Assembly (NCBI GenBank): GCA_910583755.1
Contig: CAJTZO010000029.1
Location: 1-31,598, forward strand
From: an uncultured Clostridia bacterium
GTDB lineage: Bacteria; Bacillota; Clostridia; Lachnospirales; Anaerotignaceae
Length of the DNA: 31,598 bases
Direction: 5' to 3'
Shown here: piece after piece, positions 1 through 8,206 of the stretch
How the letters are laid out: each line of letters opens with the position of its first letter
How positions within the stretch are numbered: the first letter of the stretch is position 1
Made by a program: the position numbers and the translations under genes
The notes under the pieces: model-generated
The model's database searches: none
Told to the model about the DNA's origin: nothing
Seen by the model: the letters and a program-made list of their open reading frames with translations, nothing else

Positions 1-40
1 AAAACTGCCGGTAAGAAAATTTTATAAAACTTACACATTT

Positions 41-222
41 TTCTTGACAAACCCACACCCCACCCACTTTTTTAAAAAAAGTGGGACAAAAAACTTTAGT
101 GGAAAACTAGCGTTTTTCCTTATAAAATCAAATTTTTTAGCGAAACGCTAGTTTCGCATTAAGGTTCTTTGCTTCTTTCTTTCAAGAAAAAAGTGAGAGT
201 TTGAGAGCAACACTCTCAAGGT
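41..222. repeat. Composite hairpin repeat, copy A
   Basis: Intergenic region downstream of the GalT-like gene, in the inverse orientation to the copies near 22000, 24100 and 28650. It contains the same modules in reverse order: a GTGGG/CCCAC block with a T/A palindrome, the block with ACAAAAAACTTTAGTGG, the hairpin GCGAAACGCTAGTTTCGC near 158-175, the CTTTCTTTCAAGAAA hairpin and a CTCTCAA hairpin. The modules could serve as 3' transcript ends. No gene is seen in 1-231. Confidence 0.75.
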
Positions 223-231
223 TTTTCTTTG

Positions 232-1212
232 TTATTCTTCTCGATACCATTTTGCAGCAGTTTCAGGTAAAACGGAATTGATGTATGTTTCTGTGGCAAA
301 TTCTAGTCCTGCAAAACCGCCAATTCTTGGTAATATTTGTACAGCCCAGTGGAGCCCTTCTCCATACTGTTTTACTTCTTCTGTTCCACCTTCTATAAAA
401 CAAATATTATAACTAATATCCTCTCTTAATTCTGTAATTCTCTTTAGCATTTTCTTCATAATCCATGCTAAATCTTTTAATTCTTCTTTTTCTAATTGTG
501 CAAAAGAAGAAAAATGTTTTTTAGGTAATAGCCATACTTCATAAGAAAATCTTGATGCATATGGTGCAATCGCAATAAATCTCTCTGTTTCACAGCAAAC
601 TCTGCTTTTATGTTCTTTTTCCCATGCAATCATATCACAAAGAATACAGCTATTGTTTTGTTCCTGATACTGTCTTGAAACCTTTTCATAGGTCTCTTGT
701 CTTTTAGATACTGTTGGCAAGCCAATTAACTGCCAGTGGGAATGTTGGATGGACATACCAGCATCTGCACCTGCATTTTTAAATATCTGCACTTGTTTCA
801 CATTTTCTATTTGTTTGATATCCAAAAAACGTTTTTGCAATACTGACAATACATTTTCAATATGCTCTAAAGAAAATTGTTCTATTGTTTCCTCATGGTT
901 TGGGGTATCTACCACTACCTCATGACGTCCCATTGCTGCTATAACATCATAAAAACTTTCGGTTGCTATTTTCTTACATTGCTGTTCTACTGCTGGAAAC
1001 CGATTGGGAAATACACGGATACTCCAATCGGTTTCCCTATCCTGAAAGATTGCTTCTGTTGTTTTGTTTTCATTTCCTTTGCAAAAAGGACAAGGATTAT
1101 TTTTAATATCTTTTTTTTCCATTTTTTTTTCAAATTCATAGGGTCTTTTTTGACGATTTTCTGCATAAATAATCCATTCTCCTGTTAATTTGTTTTTTCG
1201 CATTTCAGACAT
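232..1212 (-). CDS. GalT-like HIT-superfamily nucleotidylyltransferase
   Basis: 326 residues, resembling class I galactose-1-phosphate uridylyltransferase (Leloir pathway: UDP-glucose + galactose-1-phosphate exchange). Visible features are a first CPFC zinc knuckle (C41, C44), NRFPAV near 70-75, the active-site triad motif HSHWQ (H157, H159, Q161, where family GalT has HPHGQ and the second His is the nucleophile), a second CxxC (C189, C192), and a C-terminal GLHWAVQILPR block near 286-296. The departure from HPHGQ and the lack of galK or galE nearby mean the substrate may not be galactose-1-phosphate. Start ATG at 1212 has GGAGGG nine bases upstream; an internal ATG at 1203 is less well placed. 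Family assignment is firm, substrate is not. Confidence 0.8.
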   Translation of the reverse strand: MSEMRKNKLTGEWIIYAENRQKRPYEFEKKMEKKDIKNNPCPFCKGNENKTTEAIFQDRETDWSIRVFPNRFPAVEQQCKKIATESFYDVIAAMGRHEVVVDTPNHEETIEQFSLEHIENVLSVLQKRFLDIKQIENVKQVQIFKNAGADAGMSIQHSHWQLIGLPTVSKRQETYEKVSRQYQEQNNSCILCDMIAWEKEHKSRVCCETERFIAIAPYASRFSYEVWLLPKKHFSSFAQLEKEELKDLAWIMKKMLKRITELREDISYNICFIEGGTEEVKQYGEGLHWAVQILPRIGGFAGLEFATETYINSVLPETAAKWYREE

Positions 1213-1277
1213 ATTTTAATACCCTCCTTTTTTATTATATTTCATCTTTATTTGTTTATCACTTTCATAATAGCATC

Positions 1278-2954
1278 TTAAGGTTTTTCTTCATACAAAA
1301 ACCATTCATTGATAGTATCAAAAATATTATTTTCCAAAGGTTTTACATTTCCATGCACTCTATCAGAGGAAAGTAAGGCATAATCTCGAAAAGCAATACT
1401 AACATAAGGTAATTCCTCTGTAATCTTTTTTTGCAAATTGCGATAAGCCATTTTAATATCTTCCTCTTTGACTGCATTATAGGCAACACCAAGTAATGCA
1501 TCCATATCTCCATTTTGATAGCGTGTATAATTTGTCAAACCAACTTGCGCAGAATGTAATAAAAAAGAATAATTGGGTATCACAGATAGTTGCCAACCGC
1601 CTACAAATAAATCAAAATCTCCCGCCTGCAATTTTTGGGTATAAACATCATAAGGCTGCCCATCTAATGATACCTCTGCACCAATTCCTCTTAACTCATC
1701 TCCTAAGCGAATGGCAATTTGTCTTCTAATTTCATTTTCTGTATTATATAAAATAGATACACGGAATGTCTCTGCTAATTCATTGGTTGTTCTATCTAAA
1801 ATTCCGTCCTCATTGGTATCCTTCCAATTAGACGCTCTTAAATAATCCTTTGCCTGTAAAACACTAAAATCATATTTTGTTACTTCTGGTTCATAAAACC
1901 AGTACGTTGGATGAATCGGTGTTTCTGCTATGGCTCCATGCCCTAAATAGACATTCTCTAATAAAGATTCCTTTGGTGTGATGCTTGCAATTGCTTTTCT
2001 AACATTAATATCTTGAAACAAACTTTTTGAAAAATTAAATCCAATAAAATCATAATAGTTGGTTGTACAGCTATAATATTTTGTATCATTTTCATGATCC
2101 GATTTTCCAATATCAAAAGAACCTAAAAATAATATGTCTGTTAATCCTTGTTCAAAAGAATATAAATCTGTATCTTTATCTGTACTAATATTTACCACAA
2201 TTTCATCAATATGCGCCGTCGGACCAAAACTACTGATACATTTTTTTAATCTCATTTCTTTTGCTGGAAGATAATTTTCAAATTGAAAATACCCATTTCC
2301 CATAGGAATCATATCTTTGCCAGAAGTTTTAATATTGCCATAATACTGTCGGCTAATAATCGGCATTAACAAAGCATACAAATTTCCACTGAAATTTTGA
2401 TGAAATCCAATTTCGATACTATAATCTGATAATTTTCGATAAGTTCTAATATAATTCATACACTTTTTATAAACTGCATTTACATCTGCTGTTCTGGAAA
2501 GAATATCAAAAGAATAAATAACATCATCTGCTGTTAAATTGGTACCATCTTGCCAATAAATATCACTTCTCAAAGAAAGTGTCAAAACAGCACCACCCTC
2601 ATCAAAACTCCAACTTTCTGCAATGGAGGGAGCGGGTTTATAATTTTCGTCCAAGCGTATCAAAGGCATATAAATCAATTTTAAAATATTATCTACCGAT
2701 GCATCTTGATTTAAAAGTGGGTTTAAGGTTGTTGCATTTCTCATTGCAAGATAAAGTGTTCCACCTTCCTGCACTGGTATTTCTTGTTGTGGTGCTTTTT
2801 GTTCTTCTGGCTGTTGTTCTATTTCTGTTTGTTGTTCTGTCTGTTCTGTCTGTTCTGTTTGTTGCGTTAATTGTTCTGCTGTTTCCTGCCGTTGTTTGTT
2901 GCAGGCTGTTATTAACAATAATAAAGCAATGGTAAAAAGTATTAATTTTTTCAT
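1278..2954 (-). CDS. Oligopeptide/dipeptide ABC transporter substrate-binding lipoprotein
   Basis: 558 residues of the SBP_bac_5 (OppA/DppA) family. It begins with a lipoprotein signal peptide, lipobox ITAC with Cys18 as the lipidated residue, followed by a low-complexity linker rich in T, E and Q (about residues 22-60, with repeated TEQ triplets) that probably spaces the domain from the membrane. Family motifs include the LNPLL segment near 78-82 and WQDGTNLTADDVIYSFD, the usual binding-domain signature. It would capture peptides outside the cell for an Opp/Dpp permease, but no permease or ATPase gene lies in the window. Ribosome site GGAGG sits five bases before the ATG. It starts 15 bases after the stop of the preceding gene (2970), so the two are probably co-transcribed. 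Confidence 0.88.
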   Translation of the reverse strand: MKKLILFTIALLLLITACNKQRQETAEQLTQQTEQTEQTEQQTEIEQQPEEQKAPQQEIPVQEGGTLYLAMRNATTLNPLLNQDASVDNILKLIYMPLIRLDENYKPAPSIAESWSFDEGGAVLTLSLRSDIYWQDGTNLTADDVIYSFDILSRTADVNAVYKKCMNYIRTYRKLSDYSIEIGFHQNFSGNLYALLMPIISRQYYGNIKTSGKDMIPMGNGYFQFENYLPAKEMRLKKCISSFGPTAHIDEIVVNISTDKDTDLYSFEQGLTDILFLGSFDIGKSDHENDTKYYSCTTNYYDFIGFNFSKSLFQDINVRKAIASITPKESLLENVYLGHGAIAETPIHPTYWFYEPEVTKYDFSVLQAKDYLRASNWKDTNEDGILDRTTNELAETFRVSILYNTENEIRRQIAIRLGDELRGIGAEVSLDGQPYDVYTQKLQAGDFDLFVGGWQLSVIPNYSFLLHSAQVGLTNYTRYQNGDMDALLGVAYNAVKEEDIKMAYRNLQKKITEELPYVSIAFRDYALLSSDRVHGNVKPLENNIFDTINEWFLYEEKP

Positions 2955-2969
2955 TGTTTCCTCCTGCTT

Positions 2970-3899
2970 TTATCTTTCAGGCTCTTGAAGCACCCATATT
3001 CCATTTTGAAAACAATAGATTTCTTTGATAGGAAATTCCCTTCCCTTATAATAATAATAAATCTCTAAATAAAAATTATCTTTTTGGTATTTTTTATATA
3101 CTTCTTGCCTTGAAAAATAATATTTATTGTTTTTTTGTAATTCATTCACAAATGCATCAACATTTTCTTTGCTTGGTATTTCCCCCGCAAAATGATAAAG
3201 TGGTGTTCCAATTCTTCGTATTTCAATTACTTGACCATTGACTGATGTCACATTATAACAAAAATCCGTTTCAAATTCTCCTAAAAAATAATGTGTAGAA
3301 AGTCTTTCCAAATTTGTTCCTGTTTCTTTCCAATATTTGTCTGAAAATGCCTCAAATGTAAAATTAGTGTCTATTTGTTGCTGAATATAAGTTCCAACAC
3401 TTTTAAAATCATTTTTTAAATATCCTAGTTTTTGATAAACGCCTTCTCCTTGCTCCCCTATTGCAGCAGTAAAATCATCATAATCTGATACTATTTGTAT
3501 GTCAACATCAAAAACCTCTGACAATAACAAAACAGGAAGATAGATTTGATTGTTTTTTTGTATCATTTGATGTTCTATGATTCTATCCTTTGTTATAATT
3601 TTATTTTCATTTTGTAGTAACTGTAATTTATTTTCTCCTTGTGATTGAACAAAGGCGGTTTTTGTACTTTGGTCCCATGTTAATTCTAAATCTTGTTGTA
3701 TGATTTCTGGTATACTTCTTACGTGGCAATAGATAACACCCTTTCCATTATCAAAAAAAGGGGTCCCTTGATATGCTATTTTTTGATGATTTATCTCTAC
3801 TTCCTGACGGTCAACTTTTAATTGAATTTGTTTTGTTTCTGCATAAACAAAACTTGTATGGAAACTAAACAAAAACAGCAATATACATAATCTTCTCAT
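2970..3899 (-). CDS. Secreted protein with copper amine oxidase-like (stalk) N-terminal domain
   Basis: 309 residues. An N-terminal signal peptide (MRRLCILLFLFSFHTSF, cleavage probably after VYA near residue 20) is followed by a region resembling the copper amine oxidase N-terminal 'stalk' domain common in clostridial secreted proteins: VRSIPEIIQQ near 61-70, a DQSTKTAFV strand, and IYLPVLLLSEVFDVDI near 120-135. The C-terminal half (about 155-309) has many aromatic residues and matches no family I recognise. No lipobox is present, so it is probably released or wall-associated. It lies between the lytic transglycosylase gene and the peptide-binding lipoprotein gene, all minus strand. Function unknown; the domain call rests on pattern only. 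Confidence 0.6.
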   Translation of the reverse strand: MRRLCILLFLFSFHTSFVYAETKQIQLKVDRQEVEINHQKIAYQGTPFFDNGKGVIYCHVRSIPEIIQQDLELTWDQSTKTAFVQSQGENKLQLLQNENKIITKDRIIEHQMIQKNNQIYLPVLLLSEVFDVDIQIVSDYDDFTAAIGEQGEGVYQKLGYLKNDFKSVGTYIQQQIDTNFTFEAFSDKYWKETGTNLERLSTHYFLGEFETDFCYNVTSVNGQVIEIRRIGTPLYHFAGEIPSKENVDAFVNELQKNNKYYFSRQEVYKKYQKDNFYLEIYYYYKGREFPIKEIYCFQNGIWVLQEPER

Positions 3900-3946
3900 T
3901 TGCCATATGCTCCTTTTCCAAAATAAAAGAATCTGAAAACTTAAGT

Positions 3947-4495
3947 TTATTCTATATCATAAAGCCATTGATATATTTTTTGTGTTATCATTACTTTTTT
4001 GACATATCTTTTTGTTTCTCCATAAGGAATTTCTTTTAAGTTCTTTCCATCATCGCTATATTTACTGTCCTGAAGCCATTTAGACACATTCCCACTTCCA
4101 GCGTTATATGCCGCTAAGGCTGTTTGTGTACCATCAAACTGATGAATAAGTTTATTCAAATACCAGCACCCAATTTTAATATTGACTTGTGGCTCAAACA
4201 ACATTTCCTGATTATATTCTGTAATATCTAATAATCCTCCTGCCCATTCTCCTGTTCCTTCTCCTATCTGCATCAAACCTTTTGCAGACTTCATAGAAAC
4301 TGCATCATGTTCAAATTTACTTTCTGTAAAAACAACACTATATACCAATGATTCTGGTAAATGGTACTCCTGTGAAAAATGTTCAATTTCTTTTTGATAT
4401 TTTCTAGGAAAAACAAACGGAAGCAGTACAAAACGGCATACTAATACCACAACTGCAAAAAATAAAGTTATTTTTGCAATGTTCCATATTCTCAT
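3947..4495 (-). CDS. Membrane-anchored lytic transglycosylase (Slt-type, GH23)
   Basis: 182 residues. A single membrane segment (about 8-30) is followed by a compact lysozyme-like Slt domain. The catalytic Glu is E58 in the TESKF motif (family ESxF), followed by SAKGLMQI (family GLMQI/M) near 70-77 and the ALAAYNAG motif near 127-134. It would cleave peptidoglycan glycan strands outside the membrane with 1,6-anhydro product formation. Its ATG overlaps the coaE stop by four bases (ATGA), so translation is coupled; this coaE-slt pairing is a familiar arrangement in Clostridia. Confidence 0.9.
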   Translation of the reverse strand: MRIWNIAKITLFFAVVVLVCRFVLLPFVFPRKYQKEIEHFSQEYHLPESLVYSVVFTESKFEHDAVSMKSAKGLMQIGEGTGEWAGGLLDITEYNQEMLFEPQVNIKIGCWYLNKLIHQFDGTQTALAAYNAGSGNVSKWLQDSKYSDDGKNLKEIPYGETKRYVKKVMITQKIYQWLYDIE

Positions 4496-5103
4496 ATTTT
4501 ATCTCCATTTCCTATTCTAACATAAAATATAGATTCTAACTGTCTTTTTAAGTATTCTAAATCTTTGCTATTATCTAAAATTAAATTTGCTTTTTGACGG
4601 TAAACTTCCCAATTTTTTTGAGAACCAATCCGATTTTTAGCCTCCTGATATGTAATATTGTCTCTTTCCATAATCCTTCTTGCTCGTACTTCTTCTTCTG
4701 CAAATACAACCCATATTTCATTACACCTATTTTCCAATTTTGCTTCAAACAAAAGCGGTGCATCTAACACAATACAAGAATGTTCTTCTTTCTGTTTTTT
4801 TTCTGTAATTTGTCTATCAATTTCCTGTGTAATATATTTATGTGTACAATGATTTAAAAAATTTAATTTCTCCTTATTGGTAAATACAATACTACCCAAT
4901 TTTTTCCTTAGGATATTTCTATTTTCATCTAATATTGCCCCACCAAAGTAGTTTGTAATTTCTTCATAAGCTGGTTTTCCTTTTGCAATAATACCATGTG
5001 CAATTTCATCTGCATCAATAATATAAGCACCATTCTGTTTTAAAAAAGCAGACACAACACTTTTCCCGCTTCCCGTTCCTCCTGTTAAACCAATCACTTT
5101 CAT
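4492..5103 (-). CDS. coaE: Dephospho-CoA kinase
   Basis: 203 residues, normal for CoaE, which phosphorylates the ribose 3'-OH of dephospho-CoA in the last step of coenzyme A synthesis. The P-loop is GGTGSGKS at residues 8-15, followed by the family's IIDADEIAH segment (near 28-36) and VLDAPLLFE near 111-119, the equivalent of the substrate-binding VPLLFE motif. The lid region has RARRIMERD. It overlaps the downstream lytic transglycosylase gene by four bases. A 231-base gap separates it from polA, so the two may have separate promoters. Confidence 0.95.
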   Translation of the reverse strand: MKVIGLTGGTGSGKSVVSAFLKQNGAYIIDADEIAHGIIAKGKPAYEEITNYFGGAILDENRNILRKKLGSIVFTNKEKLNFLNHCTHKYITQEIDRQITEKKQKEEHSCIVLDAPLLFEAKLENRCNEIWVVFAEEEVRARRIMERDNITYQEAKNRIGSQKNWEVYRQKANLILDNSKDLEYLKRQLESIFYVRIGNGDKI

Positions 5104-5334
5104 ACATTCTATTCCTTTCTTTCAAGAAGTTTTTTGCTTAACATCTGTGTTACTATTCAACGAAATATCAAAGGTCTTAGGGACTTTATCCCTAAAACCC
5201 TACTCGCTTTTAAAAAAAGTAAGATAAAAACGTTATCTTTTGTAAACAGAACAAAAAGATTTTTGATTCAATTGCCTTCCGTTGTTGTTCAACTAAAATC
5301 TTCATTTTTTCTTTTGTAAACTAAAAAATAGAAA
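5104..5334. other. Intergenic region polA-coaE with degenerate hairpins
   Basis: No credible gene. A hairpin of the form TTAGGGA-TCCCTAA lies near 5176-5196, and a CTTTCTTTCAAGAAG segment near 5115-5130 resembles one module of the composite repeat found elsewhere in the window, so this may be an eroded copy. No convincing intrinsic terminator with a T-run on the minus strand was found. Confidence 0.4.
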
Positions 5335-7956
5335 TTATTTTGTTTCAAACCAGGAATTTCCTTGGTGTACTTCTACTAACATAGGAACCTTTAATTGTAC
5401 TGCTTGCTCCATTGTTTGTTTTAATAAATTAGATACTTCTTTTGCATCTTCTTTGTGTACTTCTAATAATAATTCATCATGCACCTGCAAAATAAGTTTT
5501 GCTCTTAATCCTCTTTCTAGCAATTTTTGATGCACTTGTACCATAGCAATTTTAATAATATCTGCTGCAGTGCCTTGTATTGGCATGTTCATTGCAACCC
5601 TTTCTCCAAAAGAACGCTGTACAAATGTTTTTGCATGAAGTTCTGGCATTGCTCTCCTTCGGTTAAAAATGGTTTCTGCATATCCTTTTTCTTCCGCATG
5701 AATGATGGCTTTATCCATATATTTTTTAATATTAGTATATTTTTTAAAATATCCTGCAATATAGTCTTCTGCTTCTTTTAAAGGAATATCTAATTCTTGT
5801 CCTAAGCGAAAAGCACCAATACCATATACAATACCAAAATTGACTGCTTTTGCATTTCTTCTTTGTAATTCTGTGACATTTTCAAATGGTATGTTAAAAA
5901 CTTGTGATGCTGTTAAACGGTGAATATCCTGATTTTGTTGAAAAGCATCTATCAATGTTTTATCTTCTGCAATGTGTGCCAATACTCTTAATTCAATTTG
6001 TGAATAATCCCCATCCAAAAAACAATAATTTTCATCTGTTGGTATAAATACTTTTCTTAATTCTCTGCCTAAAGCTAAACGAATGGGGATATTTTGCAAA
6101 TTTGGCTCACTAGAACTGATACGTCCCGTTGCTGTAATTGTTTGATGAAATGTAGAATATATTTTTTGTGTTTTTTCATCTAATACAGATAAAAGACCAT
6201 CTACATAGGTTGTTTTTAATTTTGTTAATTGACGATACTGTAATATTTTTTCAATGATAGGGTGTTCTAATTTTTCCAATACTTCTGCTGCGGTAGAATA
6301 GCCTGTTTTTGTCTTTTTTCCTCCGAGTAGTGCCATATGCTTTTCACTAAATAATATTTCTCCCAACTGTTTTGGAGAATTAATATTAAATTCTACACCT
6401 GCCATTGTATAAATTTCCAAAGTTAAACTATCAATGCTTTTTTGTAGTAGCACACCATAATTTTGCAAGGCTTCCTTGTTTACCTTTATACCATACTTTT
6501 CCATGTCTGCCAATACTTTTATCAGTGGCAATTCTATTTGATAATATAAATACTCTTGTTCATTTTGCTTTATTTTTTCAGCCATAACAAATTTCGCTCG
6601 GTAAGCAACTTCTGACTGTTTACAAATAAATTGTATTTTTTCTTTTTCAGGCAGTTCCAAGATAGAAAGCTTTGTTTTTCCTTTTCCCAATACTTCCTGT
6701 TCTGAAGGATAAATTTCATTTAAAAATTCCTTTGCTATATCATCATATTCATAAGAATCTTTTGTAGAATTTAAGATATACCCTGCTAATGCTGTATCAA
6801 ATATTACATTGCCTAGTGTTATCTGATTTTGTCGTAATGTAGAAATATCTTTTTTCGCATCATGTGCAATTTTTAAATAATCATCATTTTCAAAAAATGC
6901 TTTCGCTTCTTGCAATCTTTCTGGAGTTTCTACTTCTAAAAAATAAGCAGTATCATAATACAAGCTAATAGCATATATCACATTATTTTCTGCTAACAAA
7001 TGATAAGCAATTTCTGTTTGTTTTGGCAAAGCAGTAAAAAACGCTTTCCATTCTTTTTCTGTTTTAAGCACTTGAACCTTACTTTCCTCTTTTGTCCCTT
7101 GCTGAAAATAAGAAAAAAAGGTTTTAAATTCTAAATTTTTTATCAGTTGATAAGCTTCTTCTGTAAACATAGTATCAATACCTTGTGTTTCCATTTCCAG
7201 TGGAACATCTCTTACAATCGTCACAAGCGTTTTGCTTAATCTTGCTTGTTCTTGAAAAACCTTTAAATTTTCAGATGCTTTTTTCGGTTTTATATTGTCA
7301 CAATTTGTAATTGCTTCTTCTATATTTTTATATTGTTGTACAATTTTAATTGCTGTTTTTTCTCCAATTCCAGGTACACCAGGCACATTATCAGAAGTAT
7401 CCCCCATTAATGCCTTAACATCAATCAATTCTGTAGGAGTTACACCATATTTTTGTATAACATCCTGTTTAAAATAGTCCTCTACTTCCGTTTTCCCGCC
7501 TTTTGTTTTTGGAATCCGTACTTTCAAGGTATCACTTGCCAACTGTAATAAATCCCTATCTCCAGATACAACAACAGCTATCATACCTGCTTTTTCTGCC
7601 TTTTGGGAAAGTGTTCCTAAAATATCATCTGCTTCATATCCTTCCACTTCATATTGTTTGATATTCATTGCTTGCAAAAGTTGTTTTAAAAGAGGCATTT
7701 GCTGACGCAATTCTTCTGGCATTCCCTTTCTTGTTCCTTTATAGTCTGTATACATTTTGTGTCGAAAGGTAGGCTCATGCAAATCAAAGGCAACTGCTAA
7801 ATAATCTGGTTTTTCCTCCTCCAGTAGTTTAAACAATATATTCATAAAACCATAAATGGCATTGGTATAAATCCCTTCTGCATTTGTTAATAATGGTACG
7901 CCATAAAATGCTCTATTGACAATACTGTTTCCATCTATCATCATAAATTTTTTCAT
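5335..7956 (-). CDS. polA: DNA polymerase I
   Basis: 873 residues from the ATG at 7956. The reading frame stays open 16 codons further up, but GAGAG before 7956 and a likely promoter just upstream favour this start, which yields the family N-terminus MKKFMMIDGNS. Three domains are visible: a 5'-3' exonuclease (about 1-290, with YEADDILG, VSGDRDLLQL and the GIGEKTA helix-hairpin-helix), a degenerate 3'-5' exonuclease domain (about 310-480), and the polymerase domain with motif A (GDYSQIELR), motif B (RRNAKAVNFGIVYG) and motif C (QVHDELLLEV). The proofreading acidic residues appear lost (IAYHLLAE where active enzymes have DTE), as in many Firmicute Pol I proteins. Role: Okazaki fragment processing and repair synthesis. 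Confidence 0.95.
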   Translation of the reverse strand: MKKFMMIDGNSIVNRAFYGVPLLTNAEGIYTNAIYGFMNILFKLLEEEKPDYLAVAFDLHEPTFRHKMYTDYKGTRKGMPEELRQQMPLLKQLLQAMNIKQYEVEGYEADDILGTLSQKAEKAGMIAVVVSGDRDLLQLASDTLKVRIPKTKGGKTEVEDYFKQDVIQKYGVTPTELIDVKALMGDTSDNVPGVPGIGEKTAIKIVQQYKNIEEAITNCDNIKPKKASENLKVFQEQARLSKTLVTIVRDVPLEMETQGIDTMFTEEAYQLIKNLEFKTFFSYFQQGTKEESKVQVLKTEKEWKAFFTALPKQTEIAYHLLAENNVIYAISLYYDTAYFLEVETPERLQEAKAFFENDDYLKIAHDAKKDISTLRQNQITLGNVIFDTALAGYILNSTKDSYEYDDIAKEFLNEIYPSEQEVLGKGKTKLSILELPEKEKIQFICKQSEVAYRAKFVMAEKIKQNEQEYLYYQIELPLIKVLADMEKYGIKVNKEALQNYGVLLQKSIDSLTLEIYTMAGVEFNINSPKQLGEILFSEKHMALLGGKKTKTGYSTAAEVLEKLEHPIIEKILQYRQLTKLKTTYVDGLLSVLDEKTQKIYSTFHQTITATGRISSSEPNLQNIPIRLALGRELRKVFIPTDENYCFLDGDYSQIELRVLAHIAEDKTLIDAFQQNQDIHRLTASQVFNIPFENVTELQRRNAKAVNFGIVYGIGAFRLGQELDIPLKEAEDYIAGYFKKYTNIKKYMDKAIIHAEEKGYAETIFNRRRAMPELHAKTFVQRSFGERVAMNMPIQGTAADIIKIAMVQVHQKLLERGLRAKLILQVHDELLLEVHKEDAKEVSNLLKQTMEQAVQLKVPMLVEVHQGNSWFETK

Positions 7957-7992
7957 GATTTTCTCTCTCTTTCTTTTAATATGCATTATCCT

Positions 7993-8021
7993 ATTATACA
8001 CCATTTTTCTGGAAAAAACAT
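7993..8021 (-). promoter_or_regulatory. Probable polA promoter
   Basis: Minus-strand TATAAT at 7998-7993, about 40 bases before the preferred polA ATG. The -35 region (about 8021-8016, ATGTTT) is poor, so this rests mainly on the -10. A start near 7986 would exclude the upstream in-frame polA starts. Confidence 0.4.
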
Positions 8022-8074
8022 GACATTTTTAAATATAGTTTAAAAGCTTAAATTTATCTTGGTTTTATTGAACC

Positions 8075-8106
8075 AATAAAAAAAGCTGCTTATTTTTTAA
8101 GCAGCT
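8075..8106 (-). terminator. Intrinsic terminator of the reverse transcriptase operon
   Basis: On the minus strand, AGCTGCTTA and TAAGCAGCT (8106-8098 and 8092-8084) form a nine-pair stem with a five-base loop, followed at once by a run of seven T then ATT. It lies about 100 bases after the reverse transcriptase stop codon and marks the island's left end, before polA. Confidence 0.85.
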
Positions 8107-8107
8107 C

Positions 8108-8206
8108 AGCCTATCAAGAAAGTCTTTTTTTGTGGGTTTTACCCACACCCACCAACTTTTTTTAAAGAAGTTGGACAAAAAATTTTCATGGAAAAACTAA
8201 CATTTT
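8108..8206. repeat. Composite hairpin repeat, copy B (partial)
   Basis: Partial copy in the same orientation as copy A: AAGAAAGTCTTTTTTTGTGG, a GTGGGTTTTACCCAC hairpin, CCAACTTTTTTTAAAGAAGTTGG, then ACAAAAAATTTTCATGGAAA. It abuts the stop codon of the reverse transcriptase gene. Confidence 0.75.
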